7,689 nt of DNA from Lachnospiraceae bacterium. GTDB taxonomy: Bacteria; Bacillota; Clostridia; Lachnospirales; Lachnospiraceae. A model generated the notes under the pieces. It was not told the origin of the DNA and made no database searches. It saw only the letters and a program-made list of their open reading frames with translations. The stretch lies in assembly GCA_022798035.1 (NCBI GenBank), contig JAAWLS010000107.1:1-7689 (forward strand), written 5' to 3'. Made by a program: the position numbers and the translations under genes. Below are positions 1 through 5,178 of this stretch, one piece after another (within the stretch, counting starts at the first letter, position 1; every line of letters begins with the position of its first letter).

Positions 1-59
1 TGTCCAATCAGATGGATAGACAGAATCAGGATTGAGATATATGTCCATTCTGAGGGGTA

Positions 60-341
60 CTAAAAACTTTCCGTGTCCATGCCTATGGGTACATTATATC
101 TTGGTGCCTTGTTTTGATACAGTTTTGGACTTAACAAGGCACTAGCTTTTCAGGTTTTTGCGAAAACATTATTGTATGGAATTCCTTCACCAGGGTATAT
201 AGTTGGCCTAATTGTGGATATTTTTCTAAAGCCTACCCATGTTGAGTGTGTCGTGTTGATGTCACGGGTGGAAAAGTAGGTATGTGAAAAGACTTTGATT
301 TCAAGGGATTTGTGGCATTTAAGTGCGATTTTACGGCGTTT
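60..341 (-). pseudogene. Possible broken minus-strand coding block, unidentified
   Basis: On the minus strand, 63 codons are open from 341 to 153. A TGA follows at 152-150, then 29 further codons stay open in the same frame to a TAG at 62-60. The reading includes TIRPTIYPGEGIPYNNVFAK before the TGA and NKAPRYNVPIGMDTESF before the final stop. One base change at the TGA would join the two halves. There is no convincing start codon or ribosome site and I do not recognise a family. It may be a decayed gene, part of a repeated non-coding element, or chance. Confidence 0.2.
104..142. repeat. Inverted repeat, 10-bp arms, 19-nt spacer
   Basis: GTGCCTTGTT at 104-113 is the exact reverse complement of AACAAGGCAC at 133-142. 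No T-run follows on either strand, so it is not a canonical terminator. It could be a protein-binding dyad or part of a mobile-element end. Confidence 0.55.
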
Positions 342-366
342 TCAATCTTGTCAAATGCCGTAAAAT
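328..366. repeat. Inverted repeat, 10-bp perfect arms extendable to 14 bp
   Basis: ATTTTACGGC at 328-337 is the exact reverse complement of GCCGTAAAAT at 357-366. The pairing continues inward through a G-T pair (338/356) and three T-A pairs (339-341 with 353-355), leaving an 11-nt loop. The perfect arms are 19 nt apart, as in the inverted repeat at 104-142. No T-run follows it on either strand. Confidence 0.6.
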
Positions 367-402
367 TAAGGCTTAGGAAACATATCGAATGGCATAGTTG
401 AG

Positions 403-460
403 TTGACAGAATGGATATATTATAGGGTTGTGTAGACAGGATTATTGTGGTTGACAGGAT
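403..460 (+). repeat. Clustered copies of TWGACAGRAT
   Basis: TTGACAGAAT at 403-412, TAGACAGGAT at 433-442 and TTGACAGGAT at 451-460 are three direct copies of one ten-base word, and a fourth, TAGACAGAAT, lies at 17-26. Spacing is irregular (30 and 18 nt between starts in the cluster), so this is not a CRISPR array or a simple tandem repeat. The cluster lies about 75 nt before the recombinase-like fragment. Binding sites for a recombinase or regulator are possible. Two copies contain a perfect -35 word (TTGACA), but I see no good -10 at the right distance. Confidence 0.4.
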
Positions 461-533
461 TGATGCAGGGACTAATCACTATTTGAGAAAAACTATTAAT
501 GATAATTAGTCTAGAACGGATAGGTGAGAAAAT

Positions 534-599
534 ATGCAAAATAATCCAAAGGTTCATTACATTCCTGCAAACCCTCCTAAGAGAGAAAAGAGAGTCTGA
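534..599 (+). pseudogene. N-terminal relic of a large serine recombinase (probable)
   Basis: An ATG at 534, preceded by the purine-rich GGATAGGTGAGA, opens 21 codons that begin MQNNPKVHYIPANPPK and end at TGA 597-599. From memory, many large serine recombinases of clostridial mobile elements start with this kind of basic, proline-rich 'NPKVxxIPAxPP' segment, followed within a few residues by the catalytic motif (L)RVxAYxRVSTD. Here the reading stops at 'KRV', just where the catalytic core should begin, and continues in the same frame into a permease relic. An intact enzyme is about 500 residues or more, so over 95% is missing. The family call rests on a short segment and is tentative. Confidence 0.4.
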
Positions 600-926
600 T
601 TTGCTTCGTTGGTACCCCAATCTTTGATGCTTTCTACACTGAGTATTGGAATGATGATGGGTGGCATCGCCAGGAGCGCAAGTGTGATCGCCGATCTTCT
701 GCATTTTCCCATGCTGATTTTCTCCAAGACTACCCTGCCTTTTAAAGTGATGACGGAGATCATGCAAAAAGCTATCATTATATTCCCTTTAAGCCAGGGT
801 ATCTATCCTATGAACGCGGCATTCCTCAGCTTGGTGGTCGAACCTTTTTGCCTGTTAATCATCATAATGCTGTGCGTTGCTTTGACCAGTTCGGGAATCA
901 CAATAAAATGTTCTAAATGGGAGTAA
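600..926 (+). pseudogene. C-terminal relic of an ABC-2 type permease
   Basis: About 105 codons ending at TAA 924-926 match the last ~40% of the intact permease encoded at 5901-6647. Shared segments include STLSIG, GGIA, FPMLIFS, TLPF, IMQK, QGI and a terminal KWE. By eye roughly half the residues are identical. The relic lacks three residues after GGIA. The N-terminal membrane segments and the coupling-loop motif (YRERxxLKRFRATPVSP in the intact copy) are absent, and no ribosome site precedes an early ATG. Divergence at nucleotide level shows it is not a recent copy. It lies in frame behind the recombinase-like fragment, separated by one TGA, so it probably marks a deletion or recombination junction. 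It is not expected to make a working transporter. Confidence 0.8.
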
Positions 927-1115
927 TTCTCAATTACTAATGCGTCTGGGTCTTGGAACGATATTCAACTTGACTATGTGCGTAATGTAGGGCAATATAC
1001 TCATGGTCAAGAACTGTTTTAAACAGCGCCAGTTTTGCTCATAAGAGAGGCAACAACAGGTTGATTGTGTGCATTCATATTGGAATGTATAATAATAGAT
1101 AGGAGGGATGTATTA
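927..1115 (+). other. Spacer between the permease relic and the Xre gene
   Basis: The frame of the permease relic stays open for 31 codons past its TAA, up to TAA 1020-1022. That stretch resembles no family I can name. A 13-base palindrome (CTGTTT, T, AAACAG) lies at 1014-1026. TTGACT (970-975) and TATACT (996-1001) form a possible promoter, but their 20-nt spacing is long. The better promoter for the next gene is listed separately. Confidence 0.35.
1065..1093 (+). promoter_or_regulatory. Candidate promoter and operator of the Xre/zinc-ribbon gene
   Basis: TTGTGT (1065-1070) and a perfect TATAAT (1088-1093) are 17 nt apart, with a weak -35. Between them an inverted repeat, CATTC (1072-1076) and GAATG (1083-1087) with a 6-nt spacer, sits where a repressor would block RNA polymerase. 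Autoregulation by the downstream Xre protein would fit. Transcription would start near 1100, next to AGGAGG at 1101-1106, giving a very short leader. Confidence 0.4.
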
Positions 1116-1592
1116 ATGGAAACAAAGGATGCAATTTTAGAATTGCGACGATATTTAAACCTATCTCAAAATGAATTTGCAGAAAGGCTGTTTGTCACAA
1201 GGCAAGCTGTTTCCCGCTGGGAAAATGGAGACACCATACCCGATACTGGCACTTTGAAGTTAATTGCCAAAACATTTGATGTGTCAGTGGATTATTTATT
1301 GGGGCTCCTTATCGGCCAGTGCCAAAGTTGTGGAATGATTTTGGTAAAGAATAGCGACAAAGGGACGGAGTGCGATGGGAGCAAATCAGAGGAATACTGT
1401 ACATTTTGTTACCAGAAGGGAGAATTCGTGCAGGAGCTTTCTATAGAAGAATTGGTCGAGCATAATTTGATGGACTTAGATAACTGGAACAGAACAAATG
1501 GTCTTAATTTGACTAAACAAGAGGCAAGGACTGCTCTGTTGAGTTTCTTGCCATCACTTAAACGCTGGAAGAAGGAAAATAAGCCGGAATAA
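1116..1592 (+). CDS. Xre-family regulator with C-terminal zinc-ribbon domain
   Basis: This is a 158-residue cytoplasmic DNA-binding regulator. Residues 6-62 form a lambda-repressor-like helix-turn-helix, with LSQNEFAERLFVTRQAVSRW as the recognition core and SVDYLLG at its end. Residues 69-105 resemble the 'putative zinc ribbon' domain often joined to such helix-turn-helix domains in clostridia: C69-x2-C72, C86, and C95-x2-C98 followed by the usual Y/F-rich tail. The last third is helical and acidic, then basic (SLKRWKKENK). The ATG at 1116 is chosen because AGGAGG at 1101-1106 lies 9 nt upstream; an ATG or GTG further up has no ribosome site. It is followed 81 nt later by the VOC gene, which may be co-transcribed. 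DNA binding is confident from the motif; the ligand and targets are unknown. Confidence 0.85.
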   Translation: METKDAILELRRYLNLSQNEFAERLFVTRQAVSRWENGDTIPDTGTLKLIAKTFDVSVDYLLGLLIGQCQSCGMILVKNSDKGTECDGSKSEEYCTFCYQKGEFVQELSIEELVEHNLMDLDNWNRTNGLNLTKQEARTALLSFLPSLKRWKKENKPE

Positions 1593-1673
1593 GGCTGAAA
1601 ATAGCTTTGTATGCGCATGATGTAATTTTATGCACATTCTTAGCTTCTGAAATATAAAAACGAGGTGCATAAC

Positions 1674-2138
1674 ATGAAATATACTTGTACTCTTATATCC
1701 GTGGCAGACATTAACGCTGCGAGAAAATTTTATGAAGATTTGTTTGGATTAGAGGTGTTCCAGGATTATGGCAGAAACATTGCTTTTACCTGCGGTCTGG
1801 CATTGCAGCAGGATTTTGACGGGCTTGTGGATCTGCCAAAAGAAAAGGTATTAAGGAAATCCAACAATGCGGAAATCGTCTTTGAGGAACAGGACTTTGA
1901 CGGTTTTCTGAACAAGTTGAAAGAATACTCGGATATTGAATATCTGGGAGAAGTAATCGAGCATAGTTGGGGCCAACGGGTAATCCGGTTCTACGATTTA
2001 GACGGCCACATCATTGAGGTCGGCGAGGATATGAAAATGGTGATAAAGCGTTTCCTTGCTACCGGTATGACGATGGAAGAAGTTTCTATGAAAATGGACG
2101 CTTCTATTGAGGATTTGACAAAACTTCTAAACAGCTAA
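1674..2138 (+). CDS. VOC (glyoxalase/bleomycin-resistance fold) family protein
   Basis: The 154-residue product has the vicinal-oxygen-chelate fold. The N-terminal strand and helix are YTCTLISVADINAARKFYED with LFGLEV after it. The C-terminal strands carry the family signature around residues 97-118 (HSWGQRVIRFYDLDGHIIEVGE), including H97 and the conserved metal-ligand-type E115. The family covers glyoxalases, ring-cleavage dioxygenases, and proteins that bind drugs such as bleomycin or fosfomycin; sequence alone does not say which. Residues 123-154 form an extra helical tail (FLATGMTMEEVSMKMDASIE) resembling a small helix-turn-helix-like segment. ATG 1674 is preferred to the in-frame GTG at 1665 because GAGGTG (1662-1667) then serves as ribosome site at normal spacing. 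The neighbouring GyrI-like and SRPBCC genes are also small ligand-binding folds. Confidence 0.82.
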   Translation: MKYTCTLISVADINAARKFYEDLFGLEVFQDYGRNIAFTCGLALQQDFDGLVDLPKEKVLRKSNNAEIVFEEQDFDGFLNKLKEYSDIEYLGEVIEHSWGQRVIRFYDLDGHIIEVGEDMKMVIKRFLATGMTMEEVSMKMDASIEDLTKLLNS

Positions 2139-2185
2139 TGCATAATGGACGAATAAACAAACCTAATTTTTAGATGAGGAATATG

Positions 2186-2341
2186 ATGCTTAAAAATATA
2201 CCATCTCATTCAACTATGACTGAATTGCTTGGACAATCCTTGCTTGAAGTTTGGCAAGCGTTATGTCTGGCTATTGATGAAAAATACGATATGGAACGGA
2301 TATTCATTGCAGGTTTTAATAACAGGAATAAAAACTCTTAA
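2186..2341 (+). pseudogene. Truncated DUF3788-like protein, N-terminal fragment
   Basis: An ATG at 2186, with TGAGGA (2175-2180) upstream at workable spacing, opens 51 codons to TAA 2339-2341. The reading has the pattern of a DUF3788 N-terminus: a short lead, a helix with LLGQSLLEVWQALCLAID, then KYDMERIFIAG. From memory, that family continues for about 140 residues with a K-x-x-R-x-GGKxLC segment, which is absent here. DUF3788 proteins are small cytoplasmic proteins of unknown function, often found near GyrI-like and DUF3795 genes in clostridia, which agrees with the next operon. The sequence after about codon 45 (NNRNKNS) looks out of frame or replaced. The call is tentative. Confidence 0.4.
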
Positions 2342-2571
2342 GAATAAAGTGATTGATCATGAATAATTTACATAACATTATAAATTTACTGCTACGGCAG
2401 CTGTCTTTGGAGCGATTACTTTGCTTGATTGTGATGTAATAATTCGATATGCAAAAAGTGCGAGTCGTAAAGAAGCAGTGTTCTGATCCTTTAGCCTGAA
2501 AGACTGCCAGAAAACAAATTGGTGACCAACGGCGGCAAGTGAAAATATCAGTACTAAGCTGATGATCGGAA

Positions 2572-2626
2572 TTTCGAATACTGTTCGAAAGATCGTTGTA
2601 ATGTAACTGCGGGATTGAAATATAAA
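2572..2626 (+). promoter_or_regulatory. Candidate promoter of the GyrI operon with upstream dyad
   Basis: TTGTAA (2596-2601) and TATAAA (2621-2626) are 19 nt apart, the long spacing typical of promoters activated by MerR-type proteins, although I see no dyad inside the spacer. Just upstream is a perfect 7-bp inverted repeat, TTTCGAA (2572-2578) and TTCGAAA (2584-2590) with a 5-nt spacer, placed where an activator or repressor dimer could bind. The gene starts 20 nt after the -10, with AAAGGA at 2630-2635. Confidence 0.4.
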
Positions 2627-2646
2627 GCGAAAGGAATGACAAATCA

Positions 2647-3108
2647 ATGAAAATCAAAAAATGCAAAAAAGAGTCCTTTGTCGTAATTGGAAAAGAGGGT
2701 TCAACATCGGACGGAGAGGACTTTATTCAAAAGCTGTGGGACGATGCCAATTCCCATTTTGGAGAAGTTTCGCATCTGGCAAAGAAAGACGAAAACGGGA
2801 ACATCAACGGGATATGGGGCGCAATGTCCGATTTCTCCCGATCCTTCCGGCCTTGGGAAGACTTCAGTAAAGGGCTTTATCTTGCGGGAGTAGAGTGCAA
2901 TGAGGACGCAGAAGCCTCCGCTGGCTGGACAAAATGGGTGATTCCCGGCTATGAGTATATCTATGCGGAACGTGAAAATGACGGCGTTTTTCCTGAAGTA
3001 ATACAATATCTGCAGGAGCATGACATTGCATTAGTCGGAGCCGTCCATGATTTTACGTGCCCTCAGACCGGGAAAGAATATATGTTTTTCCCGATAAGAA
3101 AGTTGTAA
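2647..3108 (+). CDS. GyrI-like small-molecule-binding domain protein
   Basis: The 153-residue cytoplasmic protein is a stand-alone GyrI-like (SOUL/AraC effector-binding fold) domain. Recognisable parts are VVIGKEGSTSDGEDFIQKLW at residues 12-31, the diagnostic GIWGAMSDFSRSFRPWE around 56-72, GLYLAGVE, and the GWTKWVIPGYEYIYAE segment at about 93-108. Relatives bind amphipathic or hydrophobic ligands, and some hydrolyse cyclopropane-type toxins; no such activity can be assigned here. The length is complete for a single-domain member. ATG 2647 follows AAAGGA at 2630-2635 with an 11-nt gap. It is first in an operon with the DUF3795 gene 27 nt downstream and then the SRPBCC gene. The DNA is visibly richer in G+C than the MerR and ABC genes, pointing to a different origin. 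Confidence 0.85.
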   Translation: MKIKKCKKESFVVIGKEGSTSDGEDFIQKLWDDANSHFGEVSHLAKKDENGNINGIWGAMSDFSRSFRPWEDFSKGLYLAGVECNEDAEASAGWTKWVIPGYEYIYAERENDGVFPEVIQYLQEHDIALVGAVHDFTCPQTGKEYMFFPIRKL

Positions 3109-3135
3109 AAAAGAGAATTTGCGGAGGAAAATAGA

Positions 3136-3570
3136 ATGAAATCTATCTGTGGAATTAATTGTATGAACTGTGAATTAAGCGGCGCTTGTAACGGGTGTGC
3201 GGCAACAGAAGGTCGCCCCTTTGGAGCAGAATGCCTTGTTGCACAATGCTGTAAAAAAGGCAAGGCAGAGTTAAGCGAATTAAAAGGAAAGCTGATTTCG
3301 GCTTTCAATTCGCTTCATATTTCGGATATGGAAGAAGTAACAGAGCTGAATGCGCTGAAAGGTTCCTTTGCCAACATTGAATATACCCTTCCCAACGGTC
3401 AGACTGTAAAGTTTTGGGATGATAACAAGATTTATTTGGGGAATCAGCTGCATAAAAAGGACAGCGACAGGTGCTATGGGATCATTGCTGATGAGAAATA
3501 TCTCATGGTGTCTGAGTATAGCGGCTTTGGAGCTGATGCGGAGATTATTGTGTTCAAACGATGGAACTGA
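3136..3570 (+). CDS. DUF3795 cysteine-rich domain protein
   Basis: The product is 144 residues. The first 39 residues hold eight cysteines: C5, C9, C12, C18, C21, C33, C38 and C39. They lie in the pattern CGxxCxxC-x5-CxGC seen in DUF3795, presumably a metal or iron-sulfur site; this is inferred from spacing only. The rest (about 45-144) is a mixed alpha/beta domain with NALKGSFANIEYTLPNGQTV and KFWDDNKIYLGNQLHKKDSD. The function of the family is unknown. ATG 3136 is supported by GGAGG at 3123-3127, 8 nt upstream. It lies between the GyrI-like gene (27-nt gap) and the SRPBCC gene (28-nt gap), so the three are almost certainly one transcript. Confidence 0.8.
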   Translation: MKSICGINCMNCELSGACNGCAATEGRPFGAECLVAQCCKKGKAELSELKGKLISAFNSLHISDMEEVTELNALKGSFANIEYTLPNGQTVKFWDDNKIYLGNQLHKKDSDRCYGIIADEKYLMVSEYSGFGADAEIIVFKRWN

Positions 3571-3598
3571 ACAGCAAAAAAGAATGGAGGGACGTACA

Positions 3599-3997
3599 GT
3601 GAAAAGTTCAACACTAACAGCACAATTTCCCTGCGACTGTAAAACAGTCTGGGATATTGTTACAAATAATGAGAATTTTGAATGGAGGAGTGACTTGTCC
3701 AAAATTAAAATAATTGATGAAAATCGGTTTGATGAATATACAAGGAATGGATTTGTAACACATTTTCGGATTACTGCAAAAGAGCCATACCGAGAATACC
3801 GCTTTGATATGGAAAATCAAAACATGAGAGGTCACTGGAGCGGCATATTTGAGAGCTGCGATGGTGGTACGCAGATTATTTTTACAGAAGAAGTCCAGGT
3901 GAAGAACCCGATTATGAATCTGTTTGTAAAGGGGTATCTGAAAAAGCAACAGACCAAGTACATTACTGATCTCAGAGAAGTGATAGAAAAATTGTAA
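3599..3997 (+). CDS. SRPBCC (START/polyketide-cyclase-like) family protein
   Basis: This is a 132-residue protein of the SRPBCC hydrophobic-ligand-binding fold. Typical marks are the N-terminal strand and helix (STLTAQFPCDCKTVWDIVTN), the NENFEWRSDLSKIKII segment with its conserved W29, the central strands, a TQIIFTEEVQVKNP segment near residues 91-104, and the long C-terminal helix (about 108-132). Such proteins bind lipids or aromatic ligands; the ligand here is unknown. The start is the GTG at 3599, not the upstream in-frame ATG at 3419, which lies inside the DUF3795 gene: GGAGGG at 3586-3591 is 7 nt before the GTG. It is last in the three-gene operon. A weak hairpin follows, AGATT (4033-4037) and AATCT (4043-4047) with TTT after it. 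Confidence 0.8.
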   Translation: MKSSTLTAQFPCDCKTVWDIVTNNENFEWRSDLSKIKIIDENRFDEYTRNGFVTHFRITAKEPYREYRFDMENQNMRGHWSGIFESCDGGTQIIFTEEVQVKNPIMNLFVKGYLKKQQTKYITDLREVIEKL

Positions 3998-4057
3998 GCT
4001 TGTGATGGGTTGTATACGGATAGTTTTCAGATAGATTGCAGAAATCTTTTAATAAGT

Positions 4058-4090
4058 GAAACCTAAAGTAACGATATTAACGGAGGTTTC
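4058..4090. repeat. Inverted repeat, 7-bp arms
   Basis: GAAACCT (4058-4064) and AGGTTTC (4084-4090) are exact reverse complements, 19 nt apart. The dyad lies in the gap between the SRPBCC gene and the promoter of the MerR gene. A GGAGG inside it is not followed by any start codon at usable distance. The role is unknown. Confidence 0.35.
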
Positions 4091-4148
4091 GGTAAAAACG
4101 CATAAATCTGGGAAGTAGGATTTCTAAGTTTCCATAAAATTAACTTAG

Positions 4149-4177
4149 TTGATATTGTGCTTGTAGTATGGTATAAT
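4149..4177 (+). promoter_or_regulatory. Sigma-A promoter of the tandem MerR regulator gene
   Basis: TTGATA (4149-4154) and a perfect TATAAT (4172-4177) are exactly 17 nt apart. This is the best promoter in the window; transcription would start near 4184 and give a leader of about 57 nt. Confidence 0.75.
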
Positions 4178-4187
4178 AAAACTATCC

Positions 4188-4220
4188 ATTATAGCACCAT
4201 AGTTTGTTTGGTGTAATAAT
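4188..4220 (+). promoter_or_regulatory. Leader hairpin or operator of the MerR gene
   Basis: ATTATAGCACC (4188-4198) and GGTGTAATAAT (4210-4220) pair over 11 positions with one G-T pair and one A-A mismatch, around an 11-nt loop. It starts at the predicted transcript start and ends 9 nt before the ribosome site AGAGGA. It could be a DNA operator for autoregulation or an RNA hairpin. Confidence 0.4.
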
Positions 4221-4240
4221 TAAAGAATAGAGGAATGCTG

Positions 4241-4984
4241 ATGACAATATATAAGACTTCAGAGGTTGCAAGTATTATCGGAGTACACCCAAATACTGTT
4301 CGCTTGTATGAAGAATGGGGGTTAATATCCAAACCGGAACGCCTCGAAAATGGTTATCGTATATTTACAGATCTTCATATCCGTCAAATGCAGCTGGCTC
4401 GTATTGCCTTTCAGATTGAACTCTTGCAAAATGGATTGAGAAAGAAAATAGTCGAAACGGTAAAGACTGTTGCAACCGGTGATTACATAGGGGCAATTCG
4501 TTTAACAAACGAATATATAAATATGATTGATAAAGAGTGTTTTAATGCGGAAGATGCAATTAAAATAGTGCAGAACATTTTGCATGGTGAAGAAACCATT
4601 AATACTGTTTTTATGAAACGAAAAGAGGTTTCAGAATACTTGGGTATATCAATGGATGCCTTACGGAATTGGGAAATGAATGGTCTATTAACGGTAAAAC
4701 GCAAAGAAAATGGTTATCGAATTTACACAGATGATGATATAAAACGTCTGAAAATTATTCGTTCTTTGAGGTGTGCAAATTACTCCTTTGAAGCTATTTT
4801 GCATATGCTTCGGCAATTATCACAAAACCCTAATACAGATATTCGTTATGCATTGAACATTCCCAAGCAAACAGACGATATTATTTCAGCTTGCGACAGG
4901 CTTATCCTTTCTCTTTCAAAGGCAAAGAAAAATGCAAAGACTATTCTGGATATGTTATATGAAATGAACAAAGAAATAGTTTGA
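4241..4984 (+). CDS. Regulator with two MerR-type DNA-binding domains
   Basis: The 247-residue product contains two MerR winged helix-turn-helix domains. The first covers residues 3-60 (TSEVASIIGVHPNTVRLYEE, then the wing NGYRIFTD). The second covers about 124-195 (KRKEVSEYLGISMDALRNWE, then NGYRIYTDDDIKRL). A helical linker (about 61-120) separates them, and a C-terminal helix (about 208-247) resembles the dimerisation coil of MerR proteins. Ordinary members have one such domain and act as dimers, so this chain may read an operator as a monomer or a longer site as a dimer. ATG 4241 is chosen because AGAGG (4229-4233) is 7 nt away; the in-frame ATG 4235 is too close. Position just before the exporter operon suggests it controls it, which is inference. 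No drug-binding domain is evident. Confidence 0.85.
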   Translation: MTIYKTSEVASIIGVHPNTVRLYEEWGLISKPERLENGYRIFTDLHIRQMQLARIAFQIELLQNGLRKKIVETVKTVATGDYIGAIRLTNEYINMIDKECFNAEDAIKIVQNILHGEETINTVFMKRKEVSEYLGISMDALRNWEMNGLLTVKRKENGYRIYTDDDIKRLKIIRSLRCANYSFEAILHMLRQLSQNPNTDIRYALNIPKQTDDIISACDRLILSLSKAKKNAKTILDMLYEMNKEIV

Positions 4985-4996
4985 TTTTCTTTAAGT

Positions 4997-5021
4997 TGCC
5001 CCCGCCTAAGAGGCGGGGGCA
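4997..5021 (+). terminator. G+C-rich hairpin after the MerR gene, no T-run
   Basis: TGCCCCCGCC (4997-5006) pairs perfectly with GGCGGGGGCA (5012-5021) around a 5-nt loop, 12 nt after the MerR stop codon. This very stable stem is followed by ATAAGTCG, not by a T-run. It may be an imperfect terminator, an RNA-stabilising 3' end, or a protein site. Confidence 0.5.
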
Positions 5022-5084
5022 TAAGTCGTGGTTATAAATCAGAGTTGAATTGTTGTTTTTCGAATGAATTGTGATGAGTTTGTG

Positions 5085-5113
5085 TTCATATTATGAAAGT
5101 TTGTCTTTATAAA
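5085..5113 (+). promoter_or_regulatory. Candidate promoter and palindromic operator of the ABC operon
   Basis: TTCATA (5085-5090) and TATAAA (5108-5113) are 17 nt apart. The -35 is one arm of a perfect 13-base palindrome, TTCATA-T-TATGAA (5085-5097), a good operator candidate for the neighbouring MerR-type regulator. An alternative -10, TATTAT (5089-5094), would start transcription about 20 nt earlier and keep the CCCTCC segment of the leader in the RNA; its -35 is poor. Confidence 0.45.
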
Positions 5114-5170
5114 CCCTCCACTTTACCACCAATGTTAGGATTGGTGGTAAACTTTTATTTGTAAAGGAGG
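5114..5170 (+). promoter_or_regulatory. Structured leader of the ABC operon, possible attenuator
   Basis: TTTACCACCAAT (5122-5133) pairs perfectly with ATTGGTGGTAAA (5140-5151) around a 6-nt loop, followed by CTTTTATTTG, a moderate T-rich tail. The left arm also has another partner: CCTCC (5115-5119) plus TTTAC (5122-5126) match GTAAAGGAGG (5161-5170), the ribosome site of the ATPase gene, with a 2-nt bulge. The GTAAA of the right arm and the GTAAA before the Shine-Dalgarno thus compete for the same left arm. This allows either a terminator-like hairpin or a structure that masks the ribosome site. Regulation by it is inference. Confidence 0.5.
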
Positions 5171-5178
5171 TAATTACT

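Larger units (their letters stand above)
1..533. other. Region without an intact gene; decayed DNA with repeats
   Basis: No complete gene is supported here. The minus strand has one coherent frame, from just after a TGA at 344-342 down to a TAG at 62-60, interrupted once by a TGA at 152-150; it has no obvious start codon or ribosome site. The stretch also holds two 10-bp inverted repeats and four copies of a ten-base word, listed separately. It ends at the probable ribosome site of the recombinase-like fragment that starts at 534. The most economical reading is the edge of an old insertion or deletion, but nothing was identified by family. Confidence 0.5.
2139..2646. other. Decayed region between the VOC gene and the GyrI operon
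   Basis: Only short fragments are readable: a DUF3788-like start at 2186-2341, listed separately, and then open stretches on both strands. On the + strand about 34 codons up to a TGA near 2484 read FTATAAVFGAITLLDCDVII. On the minus strand an 89-codon frame covers 2647-2378 and contains a hydrophobic segment. I cannot tell whether either was once a gene. No terminator follows the VOC gene. Confidence 0.4.

Noticed and set aside
403..408. TTGACA words at 403-408 and 451-456 as promoters
   Set aside because: The A+T-rich TATTAT after the first is only 9 nt away, and the second has at best AATCAC at 17 nt. They are better explained as parts of the TWGACAGRAT repeat.
403..460. CRISPR array
   Set aside because: The repeat word is only ten bases, spacing is irregular, and no spacers of uniform length or cas genes are present.
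2575..2587. A CGAA-TACT-GTTCG stretch resembling a Firmicute LexA (SOS) box
   Set aside because: The Firmicute box is CGAAC-N4-GTTCG (14 nt). Here it is 13 nt and lacks one C of the left half-site, so the simple 7-bp dyad is the safer description.
2378..2647. An 89-codon minus-strand frame with a hydrophobic stretch
   Set aside because: It has no visible ribosome site or recognised family, it overlaps the promoter region of the GyrI operon, and the + strand has equally readable fragments.
3419..3598. Extension of the SRPBCC protein up to an ATG at 3419
   Set aside because: It would overlap the DUF3795 gene by over 150 nt, the added residues are out-of-frame DUF3795 sequence, and GGAGGG fits the GTG at 3599.
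4081..4110. A small gene after the ribosome-site-like CGGAGG at 4081-4086
   Set aside because: No ATG, GTG or TTG start lies at suitable spacing, and the frame beginning GTAAAAACG closes within nine codons.
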